Below are positions 1 through 8,052 of a DNA stretch of 64,000 bases, piece by piece. The notes under the pieces were generated by a model. The model was not told where the DNA came from. It worked only from the letters and a program-made list of their open reading frames with translations, and searched no databases. Origin of the DNA: UBA6623 sp965238125 (GTDB lineage Bacteria; Acidobacteriota; Terriglobia; Bryobacterales; UBA6623); assembly GCA_965238125.1 (NCBI GenBank), contig OZ250179.1:4216001-4280000 (forward strand). The letters run 5' to 3'. The translations under genes were made by a program, and so were the position numbers. Every line of letters begins with the position of its first letter. Position 1 is the first letter of the stretch.

Positions 1-1667
1 CCCGCATTTTCAATTTGATGTATGAGCTTCAGACCATCCAGCGACCTTCAGCGTCTTTATTGATAGGGGCTAGAGCCCGATAAGGACGCCATGGAGGTCA
101 ACACCCGATGGGTGAAAAAGAAAACAAGCCGTTTCAGCTCACGTTCAATGGATTTCTCAAAGTCGATTTCCAAGGATCGCGAGTCACCTCGGATGGCGGT
201 CTGATTCTCGTTCGCGAACTGGATGAACGACTCGGACTCGGGAAGCTGATCGACGAGCATCTCAGCGACTCGCGACAAGGCTTGAACAAGAAGTTCCCGC
301 TGGCCGATCTGCTGCGGCAGTCGGTCTACAGCCGACTCGCTGGCTACGAGGACCTCAATGACGCCGTTCGAGTATCCGCCGATCCGACCTTTCGCTTGAT
401 CGGCTCGAAGAGGAACTGGGATCGCGGAGCAGCCTTGACCTCGACGCTGCATGGCTTCGAGACGGAGATGCTGGCGAGCGAAGAGAACTTGCTGGGGCTG
501 ATGGCAGTGAACCGGGAGCTGGTCGCGCAAGCCGAAGCTCCCGACGGTTCAGACCGCGTGGTGCTCGACATGGACTCCACGGAGAGCCCCGTCCACGGCC
601 AACAGGAAGGCAGTGCCTACAACGGCCATTTTGAGTCCCTCTGCTATCACCCGCTGTTGCTGTTCAACCAGCACGGCGACTGCCTAGGCGCGAAGCTGCG
701 TCCCGGCAACGTGCACAGCGCCGAGGACTGGGACGAGCTGCTACTGCCGGAGATCGAACGACAACAGGCGGAGGGCAAACAGGTGACGTTCCGCGCCGAC
801 GCCGCCTTCGCCAAGCCCGAGATCTACGAGGCGATGGAGGAGCGCGGCGTGGACTACGTGATTCGCATCCCGGCGAACAAGAGCCTGGAGTTGGAGATCG
901 AGGACATCCTGTTTCGGCCACCGGGCAGGCCGAACGCCAAGCCCCTAGTGCGCTACAAGAGTTTTCGCTATCAGGCCGAGAGCTGGTCGAAGGCAAGGCG
1001 AGTTGTCGCCAAGGTCGAGCATCACCAGGGCGAACTATTCCCGCGCGTCGGATTTGTCGTGACGAGCATGAGCTTGCCGAGCCGCTCGGTCGTGCGGTTC
1101 TACAACAAGCGCGGCACGGCGGAGCAGTGGATCAAAGAAGGCAAACAGGCCACGCACTGGACCCGCTTGTCGTGTCACCGCTTCCGAGCCAACGAGGTAC
1201 GGCTGCAACTCAGCGTGCCGGCCTACAACCTGGGCAACCTGTGGCGGCGGCTAGGGCTGCCGCAGCGAATCAAAAGCTGGTCGCTAACGAGTTTACAACA
1301 CAGGTTGATGAAGACCGGCGGTCGGCTGGTCAAGCATGCTCGCTACTACTGGTTGCTGCTGGCGGAGGGGCATCTGAACCGGCGGCTGTTCGGTGCACAT
1401 GCTGCATAGGATCTGGGCGCTGCCTGTGCCGGGTGGGTAGCGTTGCCCGGGCGAGGATCAACAGTTTTTGGCTCCAAAAAGGTTTCGCAGGGAGCAGTGT
1501 CGGCCGGAGCGCCGTTCAGTCCGCTCAATCAACGTCTGTGAGCGGACGGACGAGCCCTGGCGCCTACCGGCGGAGGTGATGTGCAGGGTTCAGCGTGAAA
1601 AGACGTGGTATTCGGCGCAGCGGGGGTGTATCCTGTGACCGGGCCAGGGCCAAAATGGAAATCCTGG
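1..1667 (+). mobile_element. IS1380-family insertion sequence, copy A
   Basis: The stretch matches 36886-40137 almost base for base once the IS1182 nested in the second copy is removed. Identity stops after AATCCTGG at 1667, which fixes the right end. The right end read in reverse (CCAGGATTTCCATTTTGG) resembles the left end (CCCCGCATTTTCAATTTG), so these look like imperfect terminal inverted repeats. The window appears to begin one base inside the left end, so a target duplication cannot be checked. The insertion cut off the minus-strand zinc-ribbon gene at 1668-1865. Family assignment rests on the encoded transposase. Confidence 0.85.
108..1409 (+). CDS. IS1380-family DDE transposase (probably impaired)
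   Basis: This 433-residue protein has the IS1380 DDE layout. The first Asp is in VVLDMDSTESPVHG (about residue 155), the second in TFRADAAFAKPE (about 230), and the Glu is in GTAEQWIKEGK (about 345). It catalyses cut-and-paste movement of the element. Compared with the copy at 36993-39910 it has an extra C in GGTGCACATG near 1395, which replaces the tail DMLHRIWALPVPGG by AHAA. It also has Pro for Leu in LSVPAYNLGNL. Both changes hit otherwise conserved sequence, so copy A may be inactive; this is inference. The start follows TCAACACCCG, with no clear ribosome site. Confidence 0.88.
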   Translation: MGEKENKPFQLTFNGFLKVDFQGSRVTSDGGLILVRELDERLGLGKLIDEHLSDSRQGLNKKFPLADLLRQSVYSRLAGYEDLNDAVRVSADPTFRLIGSKRNWDRGAALTSTLHGFETEMLASEENLLGLMAVNRELVAQAEAPDGSDRVVLDMDSTESPVHGQQEGSAYNGHFESLCYHPLLLFNQHGDCLGAKLRPGNVHSAEDWDELLLPEIERQQAEGKQVTFRADAAFAKPEIYEAMEERGVDYVIRIPANKSLELEIEDILFRPPGRPNAKPLVRYKSFRYQAESWSKARRVVAKVEHHQGELFPRVGFVVTSMSLPSRSVVRFYNKRGTAEQWIKEGKQATHWTRLSCHRFRANEVRLQLSVPAYNLGNLWRRLGLPQRIKSWSLTSLQHRLMKTGGRLVKHARYYWLLLAEGHLNRRLFGAHAA

Positions 1668-1865
1668 TTTGAATGTCCAAATACCGAAGATGAGTCTTGG
1701 CGGCCAAATTCCGAACGGCGTCCAGTAGCCTGGCTCTTCGCTGTCGCGCTTGTCTGTGAGGCCAATTCCGTATGGAACTTCCACTTTCCCGCTTGCGAAA
1801 TCATACCCACAATCACAGCGTTGGGCTGTCTCGGGGTTGATGAGTCTACAGCGCGGGCATTGCAT
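1668..1865 (-). pseudogene. Zinc-ribbon small protein, 3' end removed by IS1380
   Basis: Reading leftward from the ATG at 1865, the frame encodes MQCPRCRLINPETAQRCDCG, a treble-clef or zinc-ribbon knuckle (CxxC followed by CxCG). A short linker rich in Gly, Trp and Pro follows, and then the frame enters the IS1380 right end at 1667. It continues 26 codons into the IS before a stop at 1590. Such N-terminal ribbons usually precede a membrane or effector part, which is lost here. An AGGAGTGG lies about 12 bases before the start. The original function is unknown; the truncation itself is plain. Confidence 0.6.
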
Positions 1866-2052
1866 CGGTCATGGCCACTCCTGGAGCGCGGTGGCCTTGG
1901 TGGTCTGGAAAAAATGAAACAAAATGACTGTATCAGATCAACGCTACGGGTGGGCATTCCGGCCGGGAAGCCTTGCACTGTTAATGTTTACTTCGGCGAT
2001 GGGCAGTTCCGACCGTGGCTGGGGAATTGTCAAGGACTTTTGGTGGCGGGGG

Positions 2053-2634
2053 TCACCACTTCTGCTGAAACTCTTCGACAACGTGCTCGGGCGAGAGGTT
2101 GAGGTAGATTTTGGTTGTCAGGAGCGTGTCATGGCCTAGCAGGCGCTGCAGCGTCGGCAGGGAGATCCCTTTCTGGATTGCCGTGACGGCAAAGGTGTGC
2201 CTCAGCACGTGAGGAGAGACTGTGCGGCTGATGCGGGCGCGATTAGCAACGCGCTTCAGCATGCGCTGGATGGTGCGGGTACTGAAGCGGAAGGTTTCGT
2301 GTAATGCAAAGTAGCCCTCGATGAGGGGCTGGATGCGGGCGGTCAGAGGAATCACCCGACGCTTGGATTTGCTGCCGAAGGGTCCGCCTTTGCCGTAGAT
2401 CATCAGGCGGTGGGTTTGCCAGTCGAGATTCGGTCGTTTGAGGTTGGCGAGCTCGGAGACCCGGAGTCCGGTGTCGAGAAGGACCCAGACAACGAGTTTC
2501 TCTTCGTGGGGGTTGCAGGCATTGGCCAAGCGGGTTGCTTCATCTCCGGTAAGAGGTTCGCGTTTGTACTGGTAGCGCATAGAGGCGTTGTGCGGCTGCC
2601 GTAAATTCTCAAGGATTGCGACAGACTGCCGCAA
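2053..2634 (-). CDS. Tyrosine recombinase/integrase, catalytic domain only
   Basis: This 193-residue protein is a site-specific recombinase of the XerC/D-phage integrase type. The catalytic Arg is in TGLRVSELANL, the HxxR pair in HVLRHTFAVT, the second His in RLLGHDTLLTTKIYLNL and the nucleophile Tyr in the same segment. The usual N-terminal SAM-like core-binding domain (about 100 residues) is missing, so it is either an unusually short integrase or a 5'-truncated one. An internal Met at 2580 (MRYQYKREPL) is an equally plausible start. It could have moved the accessory block to its right, which ends near a tRNA-like remnant at 7936-8012; that link is inference. Confidence 0.8.
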   Translation of the reverse strand: MRQSVAILENLRQPHNASMRYQYKREPLTGDEATRLANACNPHEEKLVVWVLLDTGLRVSELANLKRPNLDWQTHRLMIYGKGGPFGSKSKRRVIPLTARIQPLIEGYFALHETFRFSTRTIQRMLKRVANRARISRTVSPHVLRHTFAVTAIQKGISLPTLQRLLGHDTLLTTKIYLNLSPEHVVEEFQQKW

Positions 2635-2829
2635 TCTTACACGGGCATCGTACAGGAAATAAGAAACTTAGGGAAGGGTCGGCTGTGTAAGAGTCGCCAT
2701 TAAGGGGGGAAGTGACTGCCGTCGGGGCAAAAAAATAAAAAATTTTCTTCTCTTCCAGGGACCAGATATTTATCCTCTGTGACCCGGATGTCCAAATCTG
2801 AAATTCAGGCTAAATACGAGGAGTAAGAG

Positions 2830-3897
2830 ATGAAATATTGTGAAATTCCAATAGCGGCAGCGATCTTTGCGTTGACCGCCTCCGCTCAACCGCTCATTCA
2901 CTTCGAGGGCCTGACTACAGGGACGAGTGTGGAGGGGCTGGGCACGGTTCATCCCGACCTAAACATCCAAACTCCCACCCCAGGGGACGCTGGGCTAGTT
3001 ATCGAGACGGGGGTAAGCCCGTTTGCCAGCTACGGAGCGCCGAACCCAGGCTCAGGCATCAAGAACAACTGCCTAGAGGATGCCACTGGGGCGCGGGTGA
3101 ATGAAGATAACACACCCCAACTTAGTGCCAAGGGCTTTGCTAACACAACTGCGCAAATTGCCGACCGACCTCAAGACTTCGATTTCACCTTCGCAGGCGG
3201 CGTGACCTTGAGCGAGTTTTCGCTGAGGATGTTCGACTTCGGGGACTTTTCCCCTGGCACAGGCGTCCGCGCGGTCACCGTGACTGGATTTTTCACTGCC
3301 GGCGGTTCCACCTCGACGACATTGAATGTAGCCGCTGCCATCGATGTGATCAAGGGTGATGCATGCACTGCTGCTGCTAACCTTACCGAGTCCGGCTACT
3401 ATGAATTCAAAGTGCAAGGGGCCGGAATCGACAGAGTTGAGTTGAGAGCAACCGGCGACGCGGATCCAAAGATCGGCTACGACAGCATTAGTTTCGTCCG
3501 AGAAGTCAAAATCGACCACAAACCCGGCAGCAACCCCAACTGCCGGAGGATAAACCGAGGCAACACTAGCGTGGCGATATTCGGCAGCGTCACCTTCGAC
3601 GTGACTACCATCGACCAATCGACGATCGATTTTGGCGGTGCTTCTCCGAAGAAGTGCTCGCTCGAAGACGCCCTGATGGAGGGACCCGCCAGCGTGTTCT
3701 CAGTCGATGGGCTCATGGACCTGACGTGCCGCTTCAAGGTGTCGAACGTTGGTGCCGCCCCCAGCCCGGGTGAGGACTGCGTGCAAGTGGAACTCACGGG
3801 GCAGTTGAATAACGGCACTCCAATCTCAGGATCGGACGCTTGGTGCGTACCTGGCGACGCCGCGTGCAACGCTGGGACGCCTCTTCCGCTGCCGTAA
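2830..3897 (+). CDS. Secreted protein with an IDxKPGS-type C-terminal domain
   Basis: The 355-residue product starts with a short signal peptide (MKYCEIPIAAAIFALTASA). Residues 20-215 form a beta-rich, Gly/Thr-rich domain without a motif I can name. Residues about 228-320 (KIDHKPGSNPNCRRINR, then SVTFDVTTIDQSTIDFGG) match a module often seen near the C-terminus of secreted bacterial and archaeal proteins, usually written IDIKPGSxPN. Paired cysteines in the last third suggest disulfides in the periplasm or outside. The start is supported by GAGGAG six bases upstream (2818-2823). Substrate and role are unknown. The MITE-like element at 3913 begins 15 bases after the stop and may act as its terminator. 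Confidence 0.72.
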   Translation: MKYCEIPIAAAIFALTASAQPLIHFEGLTTGTSVEGLGTVHPDLNIQTPTPGDAGLVIETGVSPFASYGAPNPGSGIKNNCLEDATGARVNEDNTPQLSAKGFANTTAQIADRPQDFDFTFAGGVTLSEFSLRMFDFGDFSPGTGVRAVTVTGFFTAGGSTSTTLNVAAAIDVIKGDACTAAANLTESGYYEFKVQGAGIDRVELRATGDADPKIGYDSISFVREVKIDHKPGSNPNCRRINRGNTSVAIFGSVTFDVTTIDQSTIDFGGASPKKCSLEDALMEGPASVFSVDGLMDLTCRFKVSNVGAAPSPGEDCVQVELTGQLNNGTPISGSDAWCVPGDAACNAGTPLPLP

Positions 3898-3912
3898 AAC
3901 TAAAGGCTACTG

Positions 3913-4184
3913 GGGGTCAGCTCAGAAAACGGGAAAAATCGTACGCTACGCTGAGCTGTTCTCAAGCTGACCGTGTGGGCTCCCTCCCGCAACTCCAATA
4001 GACTGAGCCGCTTCTAGGTGAGGCCGACCCCAAGACCATCCTGCCGGCACAGGAGAAAATACGGCGAGCCAAATCGCTTTTCGAGGTTTGGCGAGGGCGC
4101 TCCATAACCCCTTATATTTAAAACACTTAGTGATCCCTGGCGCTACCTTAGCGTACGATTTTTCCCGTTTTCTGAGCTGACCCC
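3913..4184. repeat. MITE-like element with 36-bp perfect inverted repeats
   Basis: Bases 3913-3948 (starting GGGGTCAGCTCAGAAAACGG) are repeated exactly, in inverse orientation, at 4149-4184. They enclose 200 bases with no credible reading frame. The size and perfect termini fit a non-autonomous transposable element. I see no target duplication directly outside the ends. The outer GGGGTCA also begins the 17-bp palindrome at the left edge of the second IS1380 copy (36872-36888), but no shared transposase can be shown. Transcribed, the arms could fold into a very long hairpin. Confidence 0.82.
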
Positions 4185-4282
4185 AAAAGGATCAAGGGGA
4201 AACGACAAGACAGCATAGACGAACCATGGCCGGGCGGAGCAAGGGTCTTCTGAAGCGGAACTGATAGCGCATAGAGTCGTGG

Positions 4283-4471
4283 TCAAGCCTCGGCGGCGTG
4301 CTCCAACCGGTGCTCAACCTCGTCAAAGATCTCGGCTATGCTTTCGGCAATGCCCGGCAGAGTGGCTGCAGCGGCGACAGCTAGAAATCCCGCCAGGAGT
4401 GCATATTCAACCAAGTCCTGACCGCGCTCATCGCGGACGAGGCTACGCAGACGGAAAAGTAGAGCCCACAT
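4283..4471 (-). CDS. Flp/Fap-type pilin
   Basis: This 62-residue protein has the class IVb pilin pattern. A short basic leader with DERGQDLVEYALLAGFLA holds the conserved Glu five residues into the hydrophobic helix (E22, Y23), followed by the helix to about residue 42 and a short charged tail. Such pilins are cleaved by a prepilin peptidase and assembled by Tad machinery. No tad genes are in the window, so it is either an orphan or separated from its partners. The ribosome site is AGGTG five bases before the ATG. A group II intron sits 100 bases upstream and may have cut the gene off from its promoter. Confidence 0.82.
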   Translation of the reverse strand: MWALLFRLRSLVRDERGQDLVEYALLAGFLAVAAAATLPGIAESIAEIFDEVEHRLEHAAEA

Positions 4472-5068
4472 ATTTTCACCTGTAGGAAATTATCAGGGGA
4501 AATCCGGTGTGTGGCAATGGGAGGCTAGTACTGTTTGAAGATAGGGGATATCTTCTAGCCCGCATTTTTCAGTGCGCCTTTTCGGCGCGGACACCCTGTG
4601 GGAGGAAGGAGCCCACCCATGTAGTTGTCGGTAGGCATGGAAGCTGACGAGCGGCTTGGTCGAGTAATCGGCCGAGCGGAAGCCTCGTGACAAAGTCCGG
4701 AGAAAGCCGGGCGAGCAAGCCGACAGGCCGTAACGCGCAGTAAGCCTGAGCAGGCCTCGAAAGGGAAGTCGCGGACGCCGACCCGCCTGAGATACGGGGA
4801 AGGCCGCACGAACCGGGAAGCAACCGACACGCGCACCGGTTCGGTCCGCCGGGGTAGTGGGCACGGCATGTCAGCCAAGGGAGACCGCAGTGCAGAAAGG
4901 GAGGCCCCGGCGGGTGGAGTTCGCAACTCCGCCGTCCTCGGTAAGGAGGGCGGACTCGACGGGGAGTCGGACAGGGCCGTAGTAGCGCGGAAGCTGGGTA
5001 ACGCCGGGGGAGCGAAGGGCCCTGCCTTCCGGCACGCTTCGGAAGCCGAGTCGGATCAGGCGATTGAC

Positions 5069-6388
5069 ATGAGTCTGGCAACGCCGGAAAAGATCAGGAC
5101 CCTACAGAAGAAGCTTTATCTCAAAGCGAAGCAGGAGCCGAACTTCCGCTTCTATCAGCTCTGGGACAAGGTCTGGCGCGGGGACATTCTCGAGCACGCC
5201 TACCGGATGGCAAAGGCCAACGGCGGGGCTGCGGGAGTGGACGGCGTGACGTTTGAACAGATCGAATTCCAAGGCCGCCAGGAGTGGTTGCGAAGCCTGC
5301 AACAAGACTTGCGCTCGAAGAGCTACCGGCCTCGGCCGGTGCGACGGGTGATGATTCCCAAGCCCGGCGGCGGCGAGCGTCCGCTCGGCATCCCGACCCT
5401 TCGGGACCGTGTGGCGCAAACCGCTGCCAAGCTGGTGATCGAGCCGATCTTCGAGGCGGATTTGGACCCGGAGGCCTATGGCTACCGGCCGAAACGGAGC
5501 GCGCACGACGCGATCCGGAAAGTGCATAAACTGCTGTGTGAAGGCTACACCGATGTAGTCGACGCCGATTTGTCGAAGTACTTCGATACGATTCCGCACG
5601 CCGAGTTGCTCGAATGCGTGGCGCGGCGTATTTCGGACCGGCAGGTCTTACACGTCATCAAGATGTGGTTAAAGACGCCGGTCGAAGGGCGGGATGAGAA
5701 CGGGAACCGGCGGATGACGTGCGGCAAGCGGAGCAAGCGCGGCACCCCGCGGGGTGGCGTGATCAGTCCCTTGTTGGCCAATCTGTACATGAACCGTTTT
5801 CTGAAGCATTGGCGGCGAACGGGGAAGGGAAGTGAGTTTCGAGCCGTGATCATCAACTATGCGGATGACTTCGTGATTCTCAGCCGCGGCGGCGCAGCCG
5901 AGGCGCTGGAGTGGACCGCGCGGACGATGACGCGGATCGGGCCGACCCTGAACCGGGAGAAGACGAAGTTGGTGCGAGCGAAGCAGGAGCGGTTTGACTT
6001 TCTGGGATACACGTTCGGGCCGCATCGTTTCAAGAAGGACGGTCATTGGTATTTGGGAGCGAGTCCGTCGAAGAAGAGCGTGGCACGGTTGAAGCGGAAG
6101 GTGCATGCGCTGTTGCGTCCGGCTGAAGTGGGGCGCTGGGAAGAAGTGAGCGGACGGCTTAACCGAGTGTTGGTGGGCTGGTCGAATTACTTCTCTTATG
6201 GCACCCGGCTGATGGCGTATCGGGCGGTGAACAACCACGTGTGCGAGCGAGTGCGAGGATTTATGCGGAGGCGGAGGAAGGTGTCGTCGCGCGGCGCCCG
6301 GCAGTTTAGCGACCAGGTGGTGTTCGGCAAGCTAGGCGTGGTCCGCCTGCGCCGGATGCACTTGGGTCCGCCGCCTGCGACAGCTTGA
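5069..6388 (+). CDS. ltrA: Group II intron reverse transcriptase/maturase
   Basis: The 439-residue intron-encoded protein has the fingers-palm reverse transcriptase blocks: KPGGGERPLGIPTLRDR, DADLSKYFDTIPH, GTPRGGVISPLLANLYMN and the catalytic YADD. A group II maturase (X) domain follows, with LNRVLVGWSNYFSYG. No C-terminal HNH endonuclease is visible, as expected for class C. I chose the ATG at 5069 because residues read further upstream (to 4868) are low-complexity intron RNA sequence. The protein helps the intron RNA splice and copies it into new DNA sites. Confidence 0.9.
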   Translation: MSLATPEKIRTLQKKLYLKAKQEPNFRFYQLWDKVWRGDILEHAYRMAKANGGAAGVDGVTFEQIEFQGRQEWLRSLQQDLRSKSYRPRPVRRVMIPKPGGGERPLGIPTLRDRVAQTAAKLVIEPIFEADLDPEAYGYRPKRSAHDAIRKVHKLLCEGYTDVVDADLSKYFDTIPHAELLECVARRISDRQVLHVIKMWLKTPVEGRDENGNRRMTCGKRSKRGTPRGGVISPLLANLYMNRFLKHWRRTGKGSEFRAVIINYADDFVILSRGGAAEALEWTARTMTRIGPTLNREKTKLVRAKQERFDFLGYTFGPHRFKKDGHWYLGASPSKKSVARLKRKVHALLRPAEVGRWEEVSGRLNRVLVGWSNYFSYGTRLMAYRAVNNHVCERVRGFMRRRRKVSSRGARQFSDQVVFGKLGVVRLRRMHLGPPPATA

Positions 6389-6406
6389 GGGAGGAAGCCG
6401 GTCGGA

Positions 6407-6439
<33 letters not shown>

Positions 6440-6512
6440 GATGAGCGGGGACGGGAAACGGGACCACGACGCCTCCGGCGTCAAGAGCACCCGCGCCCGT
6501 CCTCGACTCTAC

Positions 6513-6727
6513 CCGCCTGACGAGCAAAGCACACGATAGGCCCGCCATTACTTCGTTGCGCTTGCTCGCCGTGCTCACCGTACTGTTCAAGTACGCCTCC
6601 GCGCGCCAAGCGGCGCGCGCCTCGTACTGACGGGCCTCTCGTGCACTTTGCCTCGCCACGCGATGAGAAAAGCGGGCTAGCCGCTGGTGTCGCAATTTTT
6701 AGACGAAAGGCGACAGCTTTGGGGCGC
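6513..6727. other. Short gene-free segment after the intron
   Basis: No coding signal is convincing here. It contains GCGCGCCAAGCGGCGCGCGC, a small palindrome, and an AAAGCACACGAT motif that recurs at about 9051. It may be the continuation of the sequence into which the intron jumped. Confidence 0.4.
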
Positions 6728-7024
6728 TCAAGGTCGCTGCGCGAGCCGCTTATCCTGGATGATCTTCAGTAGCTCTTGACTGGGCTTGAAGAAGGGGATC
6801 TTCTTGGGAGGAACTTGCACCGTTTGGCCCGATCTGGGGTTCCGTCCGATACGGGCTCGGCGCCGTCGAGTGCCAAAGCTGCCGAACCTTCGAATCTCCA
6901 CTCTCCGGCCCTCTCGCAGTGCCTTCGCTACGCTCTCGAAGACGGTTTCCACAATCACCGCAGCCTCTCTGCGAGAACATTCGACGACGCGTGCGACTTC
7001 TTCGACGAGGTCAGCCTTGGTCAC
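6728..7024 (-). CDS. HU/IHF-family DNA-binding protein
   Basis: About 98 residues from the GTG at 7024 (VTKADLVEEVARVV) give the classic HU fold. There is a helical N-terminus, the beta-arm entry VEIRRFGSFGTRRRRAR, the DNA-intercalating arm GRNPRSGQTVQVP, and the closing KKIPFFKPSQELL. Such proteins bend DNA in the nucleoid or assist recombination. The frame stays open upstream to a TTG at 7087, but that extension has no HU homology, so I prefer the GTG. Its ribosome site is weak. It lies close to ssb on the same strand in an accessory-looking block, so it may serve a mobile element rather than the nucleoid. Confidence 0.85.
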   Translation of the reverse strand: MTKADLVEEVARVVECSRREAAVIVETVFESVAKALREGRRVEIRRFGSFGTRRRRARIGRNPRSGQTVQVPPKKIPFFKPSQELLKIIQDKRLAQRP

Positions 7025-7096
7025 CGCTTTACCGTTGGCCCGGAGTTTCAAGATGGGTCGCGGAGGGGAATCGAGACGATAGCACAATCAGTGCTG

Positions 7097-7405
7097 TTAT
7101 AGAAGCTTCTTGGACAGATCGGGAAACTGCTGTTCGATGATGGTGCGAACGGAAACGAGAGCCCCCGCCTCGATCGTGGTTGAAGGCCGCAGTGGTTGGC
7201 GTCGTTCGTAGATGGAATGCCACTTAAACGCGTAGCGGCGTTTTCTCCCCCGGCCCGCGGAGCGGGCCTCAACAAGGCCGAAGTCGATGAGTTCCTGCAT
7301 GAAGCGGCGCGCGCGTCGGCGCCCTACCCCAATTTTGCCGCTGAGGACCGGGAGCGTCGGGTAGTCGCTGTTGCTCTTGCGGGCGCTGTCTTGTTTTCGT
7401 TGCTT
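7097..7405 (-). pseudogene. Winged-helix-like open frame directly behind the ssb stop, same frame
   Basis: After the ssb stop TGA (7406-7408) the same frame stays open for 102 codons to 7097. It reads as real protein: LPVLSGKIGVGRRRARRFMQ, then ELIDFGLVEARSAGRGRKRR, resembling a helix-turn-helix plus wing, and a charged C-terminus ending in SKKLL. There is no ATG or GTG until the internal Met near 7300, which would leave 67 residues and cut the putative helix-turn-helix. It is probably a gene that lost its 5' end when it was joined to ssb, or less likely a readthrough extension of ssb. The function is not recognised. Confidence 0.4.
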
Positions 7406-7798
7406 TCAGAACGGCGTGTCGTCATCACTGACGCCGAGAGCTTCTTTCGGGTCGTTCGCCGCCGTCTTGCCGTTGCCGTTCTCGTCTCGGCTAAGCAAGA
7501 TCACGTTCTCGGCAACCACTTCGACCCGGCTACGCTTCTTCCCGCCGTCGTCGGTGTACGTCTTTGACTGGAGCCGCCCTTCGACGAACACCTGCTTGCC
7601 CTTGGTGAGGTACGGACCAAGCTTCTCCGAGCGCCACACGACGATGTTGTGCCAGTCGGTTTGCTGCTTGTAGCCGGTCGCGGACTTCACCGAACGGTTG
7701 GTTGCCAGCGAGAAATTGCTGATCGTGAGATCGCCCGTGGTTTGCTTGGTCTCGGCGTCGCGGCCGAGCAGTTGAACGCGGTTTACGCTGCGGGACAT
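7406..7798 (-). CDS. ssb: Single-stranded DNA-binding protein
   Basis: The 130-residue protein begins MSRSVNRVQLLGRDAE and carries the OB-fold landmarks TDWHNIVVW, KGKQVFVEGRLQSKTY and VEVVAENVILL. A short linker and the acidic tip SDDDTPF follow, the tail that docks partner proteins such as RecO or PriA. It coats single-stranded DNA during replication and repair. GGAGG at 7803-7807 fixes the start five bases downstream. It is not beside rpsF/rpsR, the common core location. Together with the HU-like gene and the integrase this allows that it is an accessory copy. Confidence 0.92.
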   Translation of the reverse strand: MSRSVNRVQLLGRDAETKQTTGDLTISNFSLATNRSVKSATGYKQQTDWHNIVVWRSEKLGPYLTKGKQVFVEGRLQSKTYTDDGGKKRSRVEVVAENVILLSRDENGNGKTAANDPKEALGVSDDDTPF

Positions 7799-7935
7799 GA
7801 TTCCTCCATTCGGCTCAATGGTGAGTGAGGCTATCGAGCGGGTGGCCCCAATGGTGGCCCCAAAGGGACCCAACCACAGACAAAAGGCGTGTGATGCCCC
7901 GAACGTAAGTCCTTTGGAATGAGAAGGGGTTATGT

Positions 7936-8012
7936 GGACACAAGCTCAGACAAGCTGGTAGACTGGGCTCATAACCCAAAGGTCGACGGTTTCGATCCTT
8001 CCCCCGCAACCA
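7936..8012 (+). tRNA. Initiator-tRNA(Met, CAT)-like sequence, degenerate 5' half
   Basis: The anticodon arm TGGG-CTCATAA-CCCA, the following AGGTCG, a T-arm-like TTTCGATCC and the end CCCCCGCAACCA copy the 3' half of a bacterial initiator tRNA, CCA included. The 5' half does not: GGACACA cannot pair with the acceptor strand (CGCGGGG is expected), and the D-arm is out of register. It therefore looks like a 3' tRNA remnant, such as an attachment-site scar, rather than a working tRNA. Confidence 0.4.
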
Positions 8013-8052
8013 CGCTTACTCCTCTCCCGTCAACAGTTCAGACCCCGGCAAC

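Noticed and set aside
4493..5081. Several minus-strand frames of 120-170 residues
   Set aside because: They fall in the structured RNA of the group II intron (domains I-III).
7829..7872. Short direct repeat GGTGGCCCCAA near ssb
   Set aside because: Two copies only, 16 bases apart, no further structure; too little to call an iteron or attachment site.
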